Shown: positions 6,323 through 12,587, counted from the first letter of the stretch. The stretch is 12,587 nucleotides of DNA from Alsobacter sp964544365 (GCA_964544365.1 CAZJCW010000117.1:1-12587); one strand, 5' to 3'. A program made the numbers and translations. Notes: a model not told the origin generated them from the sequence alone.

Positions 6323-7363
6323 CTACAGATCGTAGAGCGTCGAGAGGTCCGGATCCCTGGCTGCGACCGTGCGGGCGAGGTCAACGATGACCTTCGCCTG
6401 CTTCCACGTCGCGTCGTCCTGCATCTTGCCGTCGATCATCACGGCGCCGCTGCCGTCCGGCATGGCGTCGAGGATGCGGCGGGCGAAGGCGACTTCGCCG
6501 GGATCCGGGCTGAACACGCGCTTGGCGATCGGGATCTGCGAGGGGTGCAGCGTCCAGGCGCCGGCACAGCCGAGCAGGAAGGCGTTGCGGAACTGGGTCT
6601 CGCAGGCCATCGGATCGGAAAAGTCGCCGAACGGGCCATAGAAGGCTTTCAGGCCGTTGGCTGCGCAGGCGTCGACCATCCGCGCGATGGTGTAGTGCCA
6701 GAGATCCTGCTGGGCGATCGCGCGCTCCCGGCCTTCGACCGGGTCCGCAAGCACCCTGTAGTCCGGGTGGCCACCGCCGACACGGGTCGTCTTCATGGCG
6801 CGCGACGCGGCGAGGTCCGCCGGGCCAAGGCTCATGCCGTGCAGCCGGGGGGAAGCGGCGGCGATGTCGTCGACGTTCTTCACGCCTTCGGCCGTCTCCA
6901 GGATCGCATGGATCATGATCGGCTTCTTCAGCCCGTGGCGTGCCTCGAGTTGCGCCAGCAGCTGGTCGAGATAGTGGATGTCCCAGACACCCTCGACCTT
7001 GGGCAACATCACCACGTCGAGCTTGTCGCCGACCTCGCCGACGATCCGGATCACGTCGTCCAGCATCCAGGGGCTGTTCAAGGCGTTGATGCGGGTCCAC
7101 AGGCCGGTGGCGCCGAAGTCGACGGCCTTGGCCATGGCGATGAAGCCGTCTCGGGCCGCCTCCTTGGCGTCGGCCGGGATCGCGTCCTCGAGATTGCCAA
7201 GGACGACGTCAACCTGCGAGACGAGCTCGGGAACCTTGGCGCGGACCTTTTCGAGGTGCGGCGGAACGAAGTGGATCATCCGCTCCAGCCGGACGGGGAG
7301 GTCCCGGAAGGGAGCAGGGGCCCCGATCGCCAGCGGCTTGAACATGTTGCGGGCGAGCTTCAT
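6323..7363 (-). CDS. mcl: HpcH/HpaI-type CoA ester lyase, probable malyl-CoA / beta-methylmalyl-CoA lyase
   Basis: The enzyme (346 residues) belongs to the CitE/HpcH TIM-barrel family that cleaves or condenses malyl-CoA-type esters: glyoxylate with acetyl-CoA or propionyl-CoA, using Mg2+. Expected active-site positions are present: NLED (57-60), Arg91 in TRINALNS, Glu156 in ILETAEG, and Asp183 in MSLGPADLAAS. Other signatures are KTTRVGGGHPDY (191-202), GPFGDFSD (243-250), LHPSQIPIAKRVFSPD (272-287) and MIDGKMQDDATWKQA (309-323). Its length and N-terminus (FKPLAIGAPAPFRDLPVR) resemble, from memory, the roughly 348-residue Chloroflexus enzyme of the 3-hydroxypropionate bicycle more than the roughly 318-residue Rhodobacter Mcl1. 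ATG 7363 has a GGAGAGA site about seven bases upstream of the start; the frame upstream to 7642 overlaps another gene. A role in the ethylmalonyl-CoA pathway or in C1/C2 metabolism is inference. Substrate range is unproven. Confidence 0.87.
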   Translation of the reverse strand: MKLARNMFKPLAIGAPAPFRDLPVRLERMIHFVPPHLEKVRAKVPELVSQVDVVLGNLEDAIPADAKEAARDGFIAMAKAVDFGATGLWTRINALNSPWMLDDVIRIVGEVGDKLDVVMLPKVEGVWDIHYLDQLLAQLEARHGLKKPIMIHAILETAEGVKNVDDIAAASPRLHGMSLGPADLAASRAMKTTRVGGGHPDYRVLADPVEGRERAIAQQDLWHYTIARMVDACAANGLKAFYGPFGDFSDPMACETQFRNAFLLGCAGAWTLHPSQIPIAKRVFSPDPGEVAFARRILDAMPDGSGAVMIDGKMQDDATWKQAKVIVDLARTVAARDPDLSTLYDL

Positions 7364-7388
7364 CGCGTCTCTCCGGTGGTCGGCGTCG

Positions 7389-7399
7389 TTGCAGTGCAA
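7389..7399. promoter_or_regulatory. Perfect palindrome TTGCAGTGCAA upstream of the CoA lyase gene
   Basis: The 11-bp element TTGCA-G-TGCAA lies 25 bp before the ATG of the lyase. TTGC...GCAA symmetry recalls operators of short-chain acyl-CoA regulators of the RamB/ScfR/PccR type, which control propionate and ethylmalonyl-CoA pathway genes. That link is an inference from symmetry and context only. Confidence 0.35.
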
Positions 7400-7402
7400 T
7401 AT

Positions 7403-7416
7403 GGCCGAGCTCGGCC
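7403..7416. repeat. 14-bp perfect palindrome GGCCGAGCTCGGCC
   Basis: This perfect inverted repeat lies between the lpxL-like gene and the lyase gene and runs straight into a CGGCC repeat (7412-7424). It has no T-tract, so it is not a classic terminator. It could be a processing or attenuation hairpin in a shared transcript, or simply reflect high GC content. Confidence 0.45.
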
Positions 7417-7442
7417 GGCCGGCCAATCCGCCAAGGGGAGGA

Positions 7443-8438
7443 TCATCCCCAGCGCCGATGGCCCCACATCCACTGCGCGGGGCGCTCGCGGATCCAGCGC
7501 TCGAAGATCGCGTGCAGCGCCGCGGTCGTCGCCTCGACGTCGGCCGACCGGTCGTCGGTCCGGCGAACCGGCACCTGCTCGGCCTGGACCTCGAAGCGGG
7601 CGCCGTCCAGACGCACGACACGGATCGCGACCAGGGGAACATTCTGGCTGCGCGCCATGAGGGCGGGGAACGGGTTCGACGGAGCAGGCCGCCCGAAGAA
7701 GGGCACGTTGATCCCGCGATGCTCGCGCAAGTCCGCCAGCACCGCGACGTCTCCGCCGTTGCGCAGGATGCGCATCAGCTTGAACACCGTGTCGTGTCCC
7801 TTGCTGAACAGCCCGAGCGGATAGAATTGCGCCCTCATCCGCGTCACGAAGTCGTCGACGAGCGGGTTCTTGAGCGACTGGTAGACGCCGGCGATGCGCA
7901 GCCCGGTCTGGCGGGCCGCCACGCCGCAGATTTCCCAGTTTCCGGCATGCAGCGAGGCCAGCACGAAGCCGCCGCCGCGCATCATCTCCATCAGGTCGGG
8001 CTCGATGGCGATCGCGACGCGCGAGGGATCGGCATGGATGGCATCGAGGTGGAAGGCCTCGGCGAAGGTCCGTCCGAGAACCTCCCACATCTGATGGAGG
8101 ATGGCCTCGCGCTCGGCATCGGACAGGTGCGGCATCGAAGCCGCGAGATTGAGCCGGGCGCGGCGATGGCGCCTCAGATGCGGCGCGATGGCGCGCCAGA
8201 TCCAGCCGGACACTGCCGAGGCCCGGTCCACGGACATCGAGCGGGCCACCGCCACGACCGCCCGGAAGCCCCAGTATTCGAGACGCGCGAGGACGCCCGG
8301 CGCACGCCTGTGTCCCGGCCGCGCCGCCGTGTCAGTCCCGGCGTCGCTGCCGTCCACCCCGTCCGTCCCGCTGCTGTCCCCGTCCAAGGCCGCTCCGCTA
8401 GCACGCCTCGCCCCGGGCCGGAAGCACGAACGCGGCAT
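7443..8438 (-). CDS. LpxL/HtrB-family lipid A (lysophospholipid-type) acyltransferase
   Basis: The product is a 331-residue inner-membrane acyltransferase of the LpxL/LpxM family, which adds secondary acyl chains to lipid A precursors. The catalytic HX4(D/E) motif is HAGNWE (164-169). Further family landmarks are RLNLAASMPHLSDAER (95-110), YQSLKNPLVDDF (186-197), LADLREHRGINVPFFGRPA (234-252) and the C-terminal QWMWGHRRW (322-330). Residues 1-48 are odd: an acidic, Gly/Ser/Asp-rich stretch (DGDSSGTDGVDGSDAGTD) precedes the normal membrane-proximal start (LARLEYWGFRAVVAV, 50-64). No good ribosome site precedes ATG 8438, and no ATG/GTG start is seen nearer the conserved region before Met68, which would remove part of the fold. 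The start is therefore uncertain. Which acyl chain or position it serves cannot be told; the usual acpXL/lpxXL neighbours are absent. It may be co-transcribed with the lyase 79 bp downstream. Confidence 0.86.
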   Translation of the reverse strand: MPRSCFRPGARRASGAALDGDSSGTDGVDGSDAGTDTAARPGHRRAPGVLARLEYWGFRAVVAVARSMSVDRASAVSGWIWRAIAPHLRRHRRARLNLAASMPHLSDAEREAILHQMWEVLGRTFAEAFHLDAIHADPSRVAIAIEPDLMEMMRGGGFVLASLHAGNWEICGVAARQTGLRIAGVYQSLKNPLVDDFVTRMRAQFYPLGLFSKGHDTVFKLMRILRNGGDVAVLADLREHRGINVPFFGRPAPSNPFPALMARSQNVPLVAIRVVRLDGARFEVQAEQVPVRRTDDRSADVEATTAALHAIFERWIRERPAQWMWGHRRWG

Positions 8439-8460
8439 GGCGAGGCGGACGCAGGCTCGG

Positions 8461-8489
8461 TTGACGGGATCGGTCGGGGGGCTTAGCTC
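8461..8489 (+). promoter_or_regulatory. Possible sigma-70-type promoter for the AEC transporter gene
   Basis: TTGACG (8461-8466) and TAGCTC (8484-8489) are separated by 17 bp. The -35 is a good match to the alphaproteobacterial TTGAC consensus; the -10 is poor. It lies in the 107-bp gap between divergent genes, about 55 bp before the TTG start. Confidence 0.3.
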
Positions 8490-8545
8490 CCCATCGCATC
8501 GGCGGCGACCGGCCGACGCGTCCTCTTCGTCCAGGGAAAAACCGA

Positions 8546-9508
8546 TTGACCAGCGTGCTGTCCCTCGCGATGCCCTTTTTCGGGCTGATCGCGCTCGGCT
8601 TCCTGTGCGGGAAGCTGATGCGCTATCCCGAGGCCGGCCTGCAGTGGATGAACTTCTTCATCGTCTACGTCGCGCTGCCGGCGCTGTTCTTCAAGCTCAT
8701 CGCCGCGGCGCCTTTCGAGCAGCTCGGGAACTGGCCCTACATCCTGGCGACCACGCTGTGCACCTACGTCGCGTTTTCGCTGGCGTTCACCGTGGGCATC
8801 CTGGCGACCCGCGGGAATCTCCGGGAATCGACGGTGCAGGGCGTCATCGGCGCCTATTCCAACATCGGCTACATGGGGCCGGGCCTCACCATCGCGGCGC
8901 TGGGGCAGGAGGCGATCGTCCCGACCGCGCTGATCTTCGTGTTCGACAACATCCTGCTGTTCACGCTGACGCCGTTCCTCATGGCGCTGGGGTCGGACCA
9001 GAAGCTGAAGATCGGCGAAACGGCCTGGTACGTGGTCAAGCGCGTCGTGACCCATCCCTTCAACATCGCCACCGCCGTCGCGGTGGCGGCCGCCTACGTG
9101 AAGTTCGTGCCGCCGGCCCCGGTCGACGCCATGCTTTCGTTCCTGAAAAACGCGGCCGCCCCCTGCGCCCTGTTCACCATGGGCGTCACCGTGGCGCTGC
9201 GCCCGCTGCGCAAGGTGCCGTACGAGCTTCCGCCGGTGCTGCTGATCAAGCTCGTCGTCCATCCGATGCTGGTCTGGCTCATGCTGTCCTGGATCGGCGA
9301 TTTCGAACGCGAGTGGGTGTTCACGGCGATCCTCATGGCATCGCTGCCGCCCGCGCTGAACGTGTTCGTCATCGCCAACCAGTACCAGGTCTATGTCGAG
9401 CGGGCGTCGACCGCCGTCCTCGTCGGGACCATGGTGTCCGTGGTGACGGTGACCTGGCTGCTCTACGCGATCAGCCACGACATCATTCCCCACGACCTCT
9501 TCCGCTGA
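8546..9508 (+). CDS. AEC (auxin efflux carrier) family transporter
   Basis: A 320-residue polytopic membrane protein of the AEC/MdcF family, secondary carriers that often move malonate, malate or other organic acids; the substrate here is unknown. About ten hydrophobic segments are visible, among them LAMPFFGLIALGFLCGKLM (7-25), FIVYVALPALFFKLIA (about 38-53), YILATTLCTYVAFSLAFTVG (65-84), and VLVGTMVSVVTVTWLLYAIS near the C-terminus. Family features include the break in the TM region AYSNIGYMGPGL (about 103-114) and the later MASLPPALNVFVIANQY block. The start is TTG at 8546, supported by AGGGA (8533-8537) eight bases upstream; the in-frame GTG at 8555 is an alternative. It is divergent from the lpxL-like gene. 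No rho-independent terminator was seen after its stop. Confidence 0.9.
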   Translation: MTSVLSLAMPFFGLIALGFLCGKLMRYPEAGLQWMNFFIVYVALPALFFKLIAAAPFEQLGNWPYILATTLCTYVAFSLAFTVGILATRGNLRESTVQGVIGAYSNIGYMGPGLTIAALGQEAIVPTALIFVFDNILLFTLTPFLMALGSDQKLKIGETAWYVVKRVVTHPFNIATAVAVAAAYVKFVPPAPVDAMLSFLKNAAAPCALFTMGVTVALRPLRKVPYELPPVLLIKLVVHPMLVWLMLSWIGDFEREWVFTAILMASLPPALNVFVIANQYQVYVERASTAVLVGTMVSVVTVTWLLYAISHDIIPHDLFR

Positions 9509-9757
9509 GCGGGTTGCGAACACCGATAGGTCGCAGGACTAGAGCTATTCCAGTTCAACGCTTTGCCGGCCTACGCTGAGAGCCTGCGCGTGTCCGCCAA
9601 GCGGGGGGCATGAGCCTCGACCCTTGCCACCGCCTTCGAATCTTTGCGTCCGCACGCCTGCGGCCAAGCCTGCTGGCGCGACAGTCCGTGGGCCGCGGCG
9701 GTCGGCAACCGGTACGAAAGCCTGCCGAAGGCCTTCCGCCGAGACCGGGGCACGGCG
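9509..9757. other. 249-bp intergenic region without a confident gene
   Basis: This lies between the convergent AEC-transporter and UbiH-like genes. A 60-codon minus-strand frame (9571-9753, GTG start four bases after the UbiH-like stop) exists. Its product is Arg/Ala/Gln-rich, has no recognisable domain and lacks a ribosome site of its own, so I do not call it. Symmetric elements include GCGGCC (9660-9665) opposite GGCCGC (9691-9696) and the palindrome GAAGGCCTTC (9727-9736). No T-tract terminator was found for either flanking gene. A small RNA or a dispersed repeat remains possible. Confidence 0.4.
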
Positions 9758-10951
9758 CTAGACGGCCGCGCCGAGACCCTGTCGCATCACGAACCGGCGC
9801 AGCGGCGCGATCGAGGCGATGGCCATCAGGCCGGCCCCGCGCAGCGCATCGACCGGCAGGAGCCCGGCGAGCAGCGAGCGGTTCAGCGCATCGACCGCCA
9901 GCGTCCTGATCCGCACGTCCGCGGCCCGGTTCCTGTCGTAGGCCGCAAGGCGCGCCGCGGCGCCGGGGTCGCCCCCCGGCTTGCCGAGCGCCTCGACGAG
10001 CGACGCGACGTCCCGCAAGCCGAGATTGAGCCCCTGCGCGCCGATGGGCGGAAAGACATGGGCCGCCTCGCCCACGATGACCGCCCGTCGGCCGGCAAAG
10101 CGATCGGCCGACAGGCCGCCCATCGGGACGAGCCCGCGCGGGCCGTCCAGCCGCATCCCGCCGAGCATGGAATGGGCCTGCCGCTCGACCTCCTGCGCGA
10201 AGGCCGCCGGCGCAAGTGCGTTGAGCTCTTCCGCCCGCCCAGGCGTGGTCAGCCACACCAGGCTGGATCGCCGACCCTCCAGCGGAACGAGGGTGAAAGG
10301 CCCGTGCCGGGTGTGGAACTCCGTCGACGTATCGCGGTGCGGCCGGTCGTGGGCCAGGATCGCGGTGACGGCGGACTGCTCGTAACGCCATTCGCGGGTC
10401 TCGATACCAGCCGCCTCGCGGACCTTCGATCCCCGTCCGTCGGCTCCGACGACGAGTGCCGTCCCGATCTCCGCGCCGCTGGACAGCGCCAGCCGGGCGC
10501 GGGCTTCGTCGAGTTCCACCCCCGCGACGCTTCCTTCGATCATGGTAAGGCCCGGGGTCCGTGCGGCGACCGTGGCCAGCGCGCGCACGAGCGTGGTGCT
10601 CTCGACGTTCTGGCCGAAGGCATCGAGGCCCAGTTCTGCGGCATGGAACGTGACCGGCGGCGCGCGCAGGAGCGATCCGGTGTCGTCGACGATGGCAAGG
10701 CTCGCCAGCGGGGAGGCGTGGGGCGCCACGGCCGTCCAGGCCCCGATCTCGTCGAGGAACGAGACGCTGCCGGTCATCAGCGCCACCGTGCGCCCGTCTG
10801 CCCGCTGCGGCGGCGGGGCGACGAGGGTCACCGTCCAGCCGGCGCGCGCCAGCGCGATCCCGGCGGAAAGCCCGGCTGCGCCGCCGCCCACGACGGCGAT
10901 ATCCGCCGCCAGGACGCCGTCCGCAGCGCCGGTTCCCGGTGTATCGCCCAT
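9758..10951 (-). CDS. UbiH/UbiF/VisC/COQ6-family FAD-dependent hydroxylase (probable ubiquinone biosynthesis)
   Basis: This is a 397-residue class A flavin monooxygenase, a type that hydroxylates the ubiquinone ring using O2 and NAD(P)H at the membrane. The ADP-binding Rossmann motif is at 18-38 (IAVVGGGAAGLSAGIALARA). The DG motif is VGADGRGSKVR (168-178). The second FAD/GD motif is VIVGEAAHVFPPIGAQGLNL (291-310), continuing GLRD. The C-terminal IGAQGLN stretch is typical of the Ubi/COQ6 branch. The GD motif reads GEAAH instead of the usual GDAAH, a conservative change. Alphaproteobacteria use several paralogues (UbiH, UbiL, UbiM and others) with different regiospecificity, so the ring position is not assigned. 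ATG 10951 is supported by GGAGGGGG seven bases upstream; the long frame to 11368 overlaps the divergent gene and is Arg-rich. Divergent from the DUF2182 gene. Confidence 0.9.
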   Translation of the reverse strand: MGDTPGTGAADGVLAADIAVVGGGAAGLSAGIALARAGWTVTLVAPPPQRADGRTVALMTGSVSFLDEIGAWTAVAPHASPLASLAIVDDTGSLLRAPPVTFHAAELGLDAFGQNVESTTLVRALATVAARTPGLTMIEGSVAGVELDEARARLALSSGAEIGTALVVGADGRGSKVREAAGIETREWRYEQSAVTAILAHDRPHRDTSTEFHTRHGPFTLVPLEGRRSSLVWLTTPGRAEELNALAPAAFAQEVERQAHSMLGGMRLDGPRGLVPMGGLSADRFAGRRAVIVGEAAHVFPPIGAQGLNLGLRDVASLVEALGKPGGDPGAAARLAAYDRNRAADVRIRTLAVDALNRSLLAGLLPVDALRGAGLMAIASIAPLRRFVMRQGLGAAV

Positions 10952-11163
10952 GATCCGACCCCCTCCGCTCGCCCGGTCTCCTCCGCCGCCGTCGCCCGAC
11001 CGGGCGCCATCACAGCGCATCGGGGGCCATGCCCGGCCCCTGATCGCGAGACTTAGGGCATGGATCGCCGGAACGGTAGCGACAGTTGGTCCCATGACCG
11101 GGAAACGGGCCGCCATCCGCAGTGATGCGGATTGCCTCGGGCGGTTCGGCGGGGCTTCGTGAC
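10952..11163. other. Divergent promoter region between ubiH-like and DUF2182 genes
   Basis: These 212 bp include the strong ribosome site of the ubiH-like gene (10959-10966, minus strand). They also hold a hairpin, GGGGCC (11023-11028) with GGCCCC (11035-11040) around a 6-base loop. No T-tract follows. I found no convincing -35/-10 pair for either gene. Confidence 0.35.
10959..10966 (-). promoter_or_regulatory. Strong ribosome binding site of the ubiH-like gene
   Basis: GGAGGGGG on the minus strand ends seven bases before ATG 10951. It fixes that start against several upstream in-frame codons. Confidence 0.75.
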
Positions 11164-12024
11164 ATGCGAGCAGCCATGTCGATCGCCCCCGCAGAGCCCC
11201 GGCCCCTGAGTCGTCCGAGCCCCGACGCCGTCGCCGTCGTCGCCATCGGCGTGCTTGTCGTGGGCGCGTGGATGGCGCTGCTCTTCGAAGCGCTGCGGCA
11301 GGGCGGTGGAGCCGACGCTTTCGTGCAGGCCCTGTGCCGGCCGGCCGGTGCGAGAGCGCTGGAGGCATCGGCCATCGTGGCGGACATCGCCGTCACGACC
11401 CTGCTGTGGATGCTGATGAGCGTCGCAATGATGCTCCCGACGGCCGTTCCGATGGTGTTCGGCTTTGTCGATCTCGTCGCCCGCAGGAGCGATGCCGCCG
11501 GGCGCGCCGCGGCCGCGCCGCTCGTGCTCGTGGCGGGATACCTGTCGGTCTGGCTGGCCATCTCCGTCGCGGCCGCGCTGGTCCAGGTCGGGGCTGGGCT
11601 GGCGGTCGACCATGTCGCGATCCCCCCGCAGGCCGCGACGATCCTGGCGGGCATGGTGGTGGGCGGCGCCGGCCTCTACCAGTTCAGCGAGTTGAAGCTG
11701 ACCTGCCTCGGAGCATTCCGTCATCCGCTCCCCGATCTCGAGCAGGGGTTCGCGCCCACTGCGGCCACGATCTTCCGCTTGGGGGTGGGGCAGGGCGTGC
11801 GCTGTCTCGGATGCTGCGGACCCATGATGGCGATCATGCTGGTCGCGGGCGCGATGAACCTCGCCTGGATGGGCCTCTTCGCGATCCTGATGACGGTCGA
11901 GAAGACGACGACGGGCCTGTTCGTGCCGCGCCTCGTGGGGGGGCTGCTGCTCGCGGCAGGCATCGCCCTTGCCGTTTCGGCCGTCGGCGCCGGGGCAATC
12001 CTGGCGTGGATGGCGCGGGGCTGA
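11164..12024 (+). CDS. DUF2182 domain-containing polytopic membrane protein
   Basis: A 286-residue integral membrane protein that matches the DUF2182 family, annotated as predicted metal-binding with no established function. Family motifs: WMLMSVAMMLPTAVPM (82-97), YQFSELKLTCLGAFRHP (172-188), GVRCLGCCGPMMAIML (211-226), GAMNLAWM (229-236) and EK (246-247), in a background of about seven hydrophobic segments. In the usual family form the middle motif reads C-L-x-x-C-R-x-P and the next one CCW; here the second cysteine is replaced (CLGAFRHP) and CCW is CCG, so any metal site would be altered. The cysteines that remain are 181, 214, 217 and 218. Start choice: ATG 11164 follows a GGCGGGG stretch; GTG 11122 and ATG 11176 are alternatives. 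It is divergent from the ubiH-like gene and 141 bp before pcs. The function is unknown. Confidence 0.85.
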   Translation: MRAAMSIAPAEPRPLSRPSPDAVAVVAIGVLVVGAWMALLFEALRQGGGADAFVQALCRPAGARALEASAIVADIAVTTLLWMLMSVAMMLPTAVPMVFGFVDLVARRSDAAGRAAAAPLVLVAGYLSVWLAISVAAALVQVGAGLAVDHVAIPPQAATILAGMVVGGAGLYQFSELKLTCLGAFRHPLPDLEQGFAPTAATIFRLGVGQGVRCLGCCGPMMAIMLVAGAMNLAWMGLFAILMTVEKTTTGLFVPRLVGGLLLAAGIALAVSAVGAGAILAWMARG

Positions 12025-12165
12025 GGCGGCGGTGTATCGCAAGTCTGCATTTTGTCTGGTCTTGTCGACGCCGGTGATGTTTTATCGCCCCGGCGAGCGA
12101 AGCGTCCGGCTGAGACTCGCGAGCAACGAAGCAGGCATCCCCTGCGATCCGGTCGGTGGCGGAGA
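12025..12165. other. Intergenic region upstream of pcs
   Basis: This 141-bp gap is locally AT-richer around 12040-12085 than its surroundings, which suggests a promoter for pcs. TTGTCT (12052-12057) is a possible -35, with only a weak -10 (TGATGT, 12075-12080) at 17 bp spacing. No terminator was seen for the DUF2182 gene. Confidence 0.3.
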
Positions 12166-12587
12166 GTGACGACAGAACCCGGCGACGCAGGTCCGTCCCG
12201 CAAGCCATTCGGCACGCGCCTCCCGGCCTATCTGGTGCACTTCTTCACCGCTTCTGGCGGCGCGCTCGCGTTCCTGTCCCTCTTTGCGGCCATCGACGGG
12301 CATTTCGCCGTGGCCTTCGCGTGGCTCGGGGTTGCATTGATCGTCGACGGGGTCGACGGAACCATCGCCCGCGCGCTGCATGTGCGCGACCGGGTGCCCA
12401 ACATTTCCGGCGACGTGCTCGATCTCGTGATCGACTTCACGACCTACGTCTTCGTGCCGGCCGGAATCCTCGTCTTCTGCAACATCTGGCCGAAGCCGCT
12501 GGCGATGGGCTGGGGCATCGTGATCATCGTTTCGGCCGCGCTCTACTTCGCGGACCTGCGCATGAAGACGCCGGACAACTGGTTCGC
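12166..12587 (+). CDS. pcs: Phosphatidylcholine synthase Pcs, N-terminal part (3' truncated by window edge)
   Basis: Pcs is an inner-membrane CDP-alcohol phosphatidyltransferase that condenses CDP-diacylglycerol with choline to give phosphatidylcholine in one step. It is typical of host-associated and other alphaproteobacteria. The first 140 residues are present of an expected 240 or so. The catalytic signature is complete: DGTIAR (64-69), Gly82, Asp86 and Asp90. Its 12-residue spacing between AR and G is the longer form I associate with Pcs rather than the 8-residue spacing of PgsA/PssA. The downstream FADLRMKTPDNWF (128-140) resembles the YADxxMKTxxNFF segment of rhizobial Pcs. The N-terminus AYLVHFFTASGGALAFLSLF (21-40) also fits. 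The only upstream start in frame is GTG 12166; its GGAGA is unusually close, so the GTG at 12235 cannot be fully excluded. Confidence 0.93.
   Translation, partial: MTTEPGDAGPSRKPFGTRLPAYLVHFFTASGGALAFLSLFAAIDGHFAVAFAWLGVALIVDGVDGTIARALHVRDRVPNISGDVLDLVIDFTTYVFVPAGILVFCNIWPKPLAMGWGIVIIVSAALYFADLRMKTPDNWF

Noticed and set aside
6978..8486. A 502-codon plus-strand frame opposite the lyase and acyltransferase
   Set aside because: Spans the junction of two well-identified minus-strand genes; the translation is His/Arg/Asp-rich shadow sequence.
8483..9523. A 346-codon minus-strand frame opposite the AEC transporter
   Set aside because: The plus strand encodes an obvious polytopic permease; the antisense product is a hydrophilic His/Asp/Arg-rich shadow of its hydrophobic codons.
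9571..9753. A 60-codon minus-strand frame directly after the UbiH-like gene
   Set aside because: No ribosome site of its own, no recognisable domain, and Arg/Ala-rich composition like that of non-coding frames; kept only as part of the intergenic description.
11023..11040. GGGGCC/GGCCCC hairpin as a terminator or riboswitch
   Set aside because: It is short, lacks a T-tract and lies in a divergent promoter region; no known riboswitch core was recognised.
9644..11056. A 470-codon plus-strand frame opposite the UbiH-like gene
   Set aside because: Antisense to a gene with three intact FAD motifs; Arg/Gly-rich composition and no domain.
12052..12080. TTGTCT-N17-TGATGT as the pcs promoter
   Set aside because: The -10 element matches the consensus at too few positions to list it as a feature; mentioned only in the intergenic entry.
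1..12587. Signs of a mobile island, prophage, CRISPR or defence system
   Set aside because: No integrase, transposase, terminal repeats, tRNA attachment site, spacer-repeat pattern or defence-type domain was seen; gene content is ordinary chromosomal.

Overview
The window is GC-rich and almost fully packed with genes, and the gene families point to an alphaproteobacterium, most likely a Hyphomicrobiales (Rhizobiales) member. The lineage evidence is an invasion-associated-locus-B type periplasmic protein, a bacterial phosphatidylcholine synthase, HspQ, an UbiH/COQ6-type hydroxylase and a malyl-CoA lyase-type enzyme together. I cannot name the genus. No tRNA, rRNA, CRISPR array, insertion sequence or phage gene was seen. 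The layout looks chromosomal rather than mobile.

Layout. Positions 1-933 (+) hold the 3' end of mfd, the transcription-repair coupling factor. Converging on it with a 2-bp gap is a minus-strand run transcribed from 4742 to 936: a YejA-like peptide-binding protein, a degenerate adenylate-forming (ANL-like) protein, and a cytoplasmic DsbA/FrnE-type thioredoxin-fold protein. Small gaps (about 40 and 53 bp) suggest one operon. Divergent from it, at 4994-5779 (+), is an IalB-family secreted protein that ends at a perfect bidirectional terminator (5828-5855) shared with the convergent hspQ (5898-6227, -).

Next on the minus strand are a CoA-ester lyase (6323-7363) and an LpxL/HtrB-type lipid A acyltransferase (7443-8438). 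The lyase resembles the long, Chloroflexus-type malyl-CoA/methylmalyl-CoA lyase. The 79-bp gap between them contains several perfect or near-perfect palindromes. Divergent from the acyltransferase is an AEC-family permease with a TTG start (8546-9508, +). A 249-bp stretch without a confident gene follows, then an FAD-dependent UbiH/COQ6-family hydroxylase (9758-10951, -). Divergent from that is a DUF2182 membrane protein (11164-12024, +). The window closes inside the phosphatidylcholine synthase gene pcs (12166 to end, +).

How the genes relate. Several act on the envelope or membrane lipids: lipid A acylation, phosphatidylcholine synthesis, quinone hydroxylation, peptide capture and the IalB protein. 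They are not arranged as one pathway. The most unusual item is the ANL-like gene in the SBP/ANL/DsbA run. It keeps the family's fold landmarks but appears to have lost the phosphate-binding loop and the C-terminal lid, so it may be a non-catalytic relative. I found no convincing new defence or mobile system.
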